From DATKKX01 sp035542775 (lineage in GTDB: Bacteria; Planctomycetota; Phycisphaerae; UBA1845; UTPLA1), in the NCBI GenBank assembly GCA_035542775.1, contig DATKKX010000019.1:1-8720 (forward strand): a stretch of DNA of 8,720 nucleotides, written 5' to 3'. A program made the translations under genes and the position numbers. Position 1 is the stretch's first letter. Each line of letters opens with the position of its first letter. This document shows, piece after piece, positions 6,558 to 8,720 of the stretch. The notes under the pieces are model-generated. The model did no database searches, was not told where the DNA came from, and saw only the letters and a list, made by a program, of their open reading frames with translations.

Positions 6558-8006
6558 TCATAATAGCGGCGCAGCCAGCCGACCGAAGCCCGCCGCCAGA
6601 CTCTGCGGATATGTCCAATGCTTGACTTCGTGAAGCGTGACCCGGCGGGCGGCGTCGCGAAGAGCGTCGAAATCGCCTTGCAGCCGCCGGGCCGATTCCT
6701 CGTCGTATAGCATGCTGGTCAGCTCGAAATTGATGCGGAAGCTGCGGATGTCCATGTTCGCCGAGCCGACCATGGCCCAATGGCTGTCGACGATCATCTC
6801 CTTGGCGTGCAGCATGCCCTTGTCGTACTCGTAAATCTCGACGCCGGCGTCCAGCAGGTCCTCGTAAATGGCCCGCCCGGCCCACAAAACCACCCAGTGG
6901 TCCGACCGCGATGGGAGCAGCACCTGCACGCGGACCCCGCGGAAAGCCGCCGACGTGAGAGCCAGCACCATCGTGGCATCCGGCACGAAATAGGCCGTCA
7001 ACAACGAGACCGAATGTCGGGCACTGTTCACCGCCGCGTTGAGGAGTTGGTGCATGACCCCCTCGCGGCGGTCCGGCCCGCTCGGCACGATCTGAACAAT
7101 CTTGTCTCCTTCGACGATTGGCGTCGGGAAGTAATGGCCCGAGGACAGATCCTCCTTGGTGGCAAAGTGCCAGTCCTCCACGAAGACCTCCTGCAACTGG
7201 GCCACGCACGGACCGCTGACCTCCAGATGGGTGTCGAGCCAGGGGCCGTACTTCTTCTTGCGGCCCAGGTACTCGTCGGCGATGTTCTTGCTGCCCGAGA
7301 ACGCGCGCCTGCCGTCGATGACGGTCAGCTTGCGATGGTTCCGGCAGTTCAACTGCAGCCGGCGGTGAGTCAGTCCCCAGGGCAGGAAGAAGGCCACCTT
7401 CACGCCCCCCTCGCGCATCGAGTCGACGAACGGTTGCCCAAGCCTCCAGCAGCCGACCGCATCCAGGAGCACGCGAACCTCCGCGCCTTCGCGGGCCTTC
7501 CTGACCAGCAGATCGCGCAGGGCCAGGCCGGTGTCGTCCTCGGCGAAGATGTAATACTCCATGTGCACGTGGGCACGCGCTTCCTGGATCGCCAGGCTAA
7601 GGGCCAGAAAAGCCCGCTCGGCGTCGTGGTAGATCGCGACGTTGTTTCCGCGAGTCACCACGGCGTCGCTGACCCGCGCCGCAACGTGGATCAGATCCCG
7701 CTGCGGCCCCTGGATCGCTTCCTTTTCGCGGGCATCATAAGCCTGGGCCAGCACGGCGGTCTGCTGGCTGAGGGCCCGTTGGATCTTGCGGAGCCGGCGC
7801 CGCCGCCGGCGCACCTTCCTCATGATCGGTGCCTGCCCGACCAGCAGGTACAGCACCAGCCCCAGGACCGGCAGGAGGATCAGAGTGAGGATCCAGACCA
7901 GGGCCCCGCGCGGGTCCCGGCGGGTCCGCACGATGTGCTCGATCAGCAGAATGACGACGACGTAGTTCGCGATCGAGAGAATGGTCCAGACAATCGGCGG
8001 TACCAT
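6558..8006 (-). CDS. cls: Cardiolipin synthase, phospholipase D family (ClsA-like)
   Basis: The enzyme condenses two phosphatidylglycerols to cardiolipin and glycerol (or uses a related donor) at the inner membrane. The 482-residue product has the ClsA layout: two N-terminal membrane helices (about 4-26 and 34-57) and two phospholipase D domains. Both HKD motifs are intact: H224-K226-D231 followed by GSKN (238-241), and H400-K402-D407 followed by GSAN (414-417). The first helix pair is followed by a strongly basic segment, residues 63-74, with six consecutive arginines. Length matches E. coli ClsA (486). The ATG at 8006 gives a complete first helix; no good Shine-Dalgarno precedes it. The 89-base gap to the upstream same-strand gene shows no clear promoter, so co-transcription with that gene is possible. 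ClsA and ClsC cannot be fully separated by eye, but the two membrane helices favour ClsA. Confidence 0.93.
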   Translation of the reverse strand: MVPPIVWTILSIANYVVVILLIEHIVRTRRDPRGALVWILTLILLPVLGLVLYLLVGQAPIMRKVRRRRRRLRKIQRALSQQTAVLAQAYDAREKEAIQGPQRDLIHVAARVSDAVVTRGNNVAIYHDAERAFLALSLAIQEARAHVHMEYYIFAEDDTGLALRDLLVRKAREGAEVRVLLDAVGCWRLGQPFVDSMREGGVKVAFFLPWGLTHRRLQLNCRNHRKLTVIDGRRAFSGSKNIADEYLGRKKKYGPWLDTHLEVSGPCVAQLQEVFVEDWHFATKEDLSSGHYFPTPIVEGDKIVQIVPSGPDRREGVMHQLLNAAVNSARHSVSLLTAYFVPDATMVLALTSAAFRGVRVQVLLPSRSDHWVVLWAGRAIYEDLLDAGVEIYEYDKGMLHAKEMIVDSHWAMVGSANMDIRSFRINFELTSMLYDEESARRLQGDFDALRDAARRVTLHEVKHWTYPQSLAAGFGRLAAPLL

Positions 8007-8095
8007 GATGCGGGATCGTTAACCGAGATCGGGCCAAGATTCAAGCCGGCGTCCCGACACTTCTCAGCACCGTTACGCGGGCTAGTGATTCCGCA

Positions 8096-8720
8096 TTATC
8101 GCTGAGCCGCGTCGTCGTCCTTCAGCGCCGTCTGCAGGGTCAGGATCGTCAGCCCGGTGACGTAATTCGCGTCGCCCTCCAGCCAGCGGTCGGCCTCGTT
8201 GGTCCAGCTTCCGTCGGGCTTCTGCAGCGAGACCAGCTTGCGGCACAAGTCCTCCCGCCAGTTGTGCCGCCGACCGGCAGCATCAATGATGATCGGCTCA
8301 CCCCAGGCGGCCAGGGCCCGGGCGAAGACCTGATAGTAGTAGTACAGTCCTTCCAGGGCGCGCTTCTCCGGCATGCCGGGGTTCTGCTCCAGCGTATAGT
8401 TGCGGCGGATCCATTCCAGCGTCGCCTTGATGCGTGGGTCGTCGCGGGCCACGTTCGCGTAAAGCATGCTCTTGAAGCCGGAATAGGTCATCGAGCCGTA
8501 GGACCGCAGCGGCACGTTGCCCTCGTGCGAATCTTCGCCGGCCTTCGATTCGCCGCCGGCGTTGGTGCTGTAGATGAAGCCGCCGTCCCTGGCGCCCCTG
8601 GCGAACGGCTGGTCGTTCGTCACCTCGTTCATCTGGCATCGCGAGACGAATACCAGGGCCCGCTGATAGACCGGATCATCCGGCGGAAGCCCGCTCTGGT
8701 GCAGGGCTTCGAGCATCATC
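8096..8720 (-). CDS. Prenyltransferase/squalene-oxidase repeat protein, N-terminus beyond window
   Basis: The visible C-terminal 207 residues run from the right window edge to a TAA at 8096-8098. They resemble the alpha/alpha-barrel repeats of squalene-hopene cyclases and prenyltransferases: an ARDGGFIY segment (43-50), SYGSMTYSGFKSML (73-86), NYTLEQNPGM then GLYYYYQVFARAL, and a QW-type motif QKPDGSW (166-172) followed by RWLEGDANYVTGLTILTL. Proteins of this type without the full cyclase architecture are common in planctomycetes and mostly have no assigned activity, so hopanoid synthesis should not be assumed. The Met pair at the window edge reads as the inside of a repeat helix and is probably not the start. 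The catalytic DxDD motif of squalene-hopene cyclase is not seen in this part. Cardiolipin synthase follows on the same strand after 89 bases. Confidence 0.8.
   Translation of the reverse strand, partial: MMLEALHQSGLPPDDPVYQRALVFVSRCQMNEVTNDQPFARGARDGGFIYSTNAGGESKAGEDSHEGNVPLRSYGSMTYSGFKSMLYANVARDDPRIKATLEWIRRNYTLEQNPGMPEKRALEGLYYYYQVFARALAAWGEPIIIDAAGRRHNWREDLCRKLVSLQKPDGSWTNEADRWLEGDANYVTGLTILTLQTALKDDDAAQR

Noticed and set aside
6780..8105. A 441-codon open frame on the + strand opposite cardiolipin synthase
   Set aside because: The minus strand carries both HKD motifs and membrane helices; the + translation has no recognisable domain.
1..8720. CRISPR array, tRNA or rRNA gene, insertion sequence, phage or defence island
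   Set aside because: Reading both strands I saw no regular direct repeats, cloverleaf, transposase motifs or terminal inverted repeats; the genes are housekeeping and envelope functions.

Overview
The window is GC-rich, gene-dense bacterial chromosome. It holds seven protein genes, two of them cut by the window ends. I see no rRNA, tRNA, CRISPR array, insertion sequence or prophage. The gene mix suggests a Planctomycetota-type bacterium, possibly Phycisphaerae: a ribH-nusB-ftsY cluster, a squalene-cyclase-like repeat protein, a WaaP-like kinase and a purple acid phosphatase. That assignment is inference from gene content and composition, with no 16S or search behind it.

Left part (1-1773, + strand): a compact housekeeping run of ribH (5' end missing), nusB and ftsY. 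These cover riboflavin synthesis, rRNA antitermination and the SRP receptor. nusB and ftsY overlap by 14 bases. This run converges on a minus-strand gene (1805-3736) that encodes two WaaP/Kdo-kinase-like domains in one chain, each with its own set of catalytic residues. Upstream of it on the same strand (4019-5162) is prfB, encoding release factor 2. Between them lie a possible prfB terminator and a good candidate promoter for the kinase gene.

The prfB gene is the most informative locus. Its true start is the ATG at 5162, behind a GGAG ribosome binding site and a sigma70-like promoter. The first 24 codons end in an in-frame CTT TGA C, and the rest of RF2 lies in the +1 frame. This is the classic autoregulatory programmed frameshift, here with a weak Shine-Dalgarno-like stimulator. 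A simple ORF call runs the +1 frame upstream and gives a false N-terminus.

Right part (5271-8720): a membrane-anchored purple acid phosphatase-like enzyme diverges from prfB and ends 3 bases from the convergent end of a cardiolipin synthase (two HKD motifs). Upstream of the latter, on the same strand, is the C-terminal part of a prenyltransferase/squalene-oxidase repeat protein that runs off the window. The kinase, phosphatase and cardiolipin synthase are all plausible envelope functions, but they are not one operon. I found no convincing new multi-gene system. The points most worth following are the prfB recoding site and the tandem kinase fusion.
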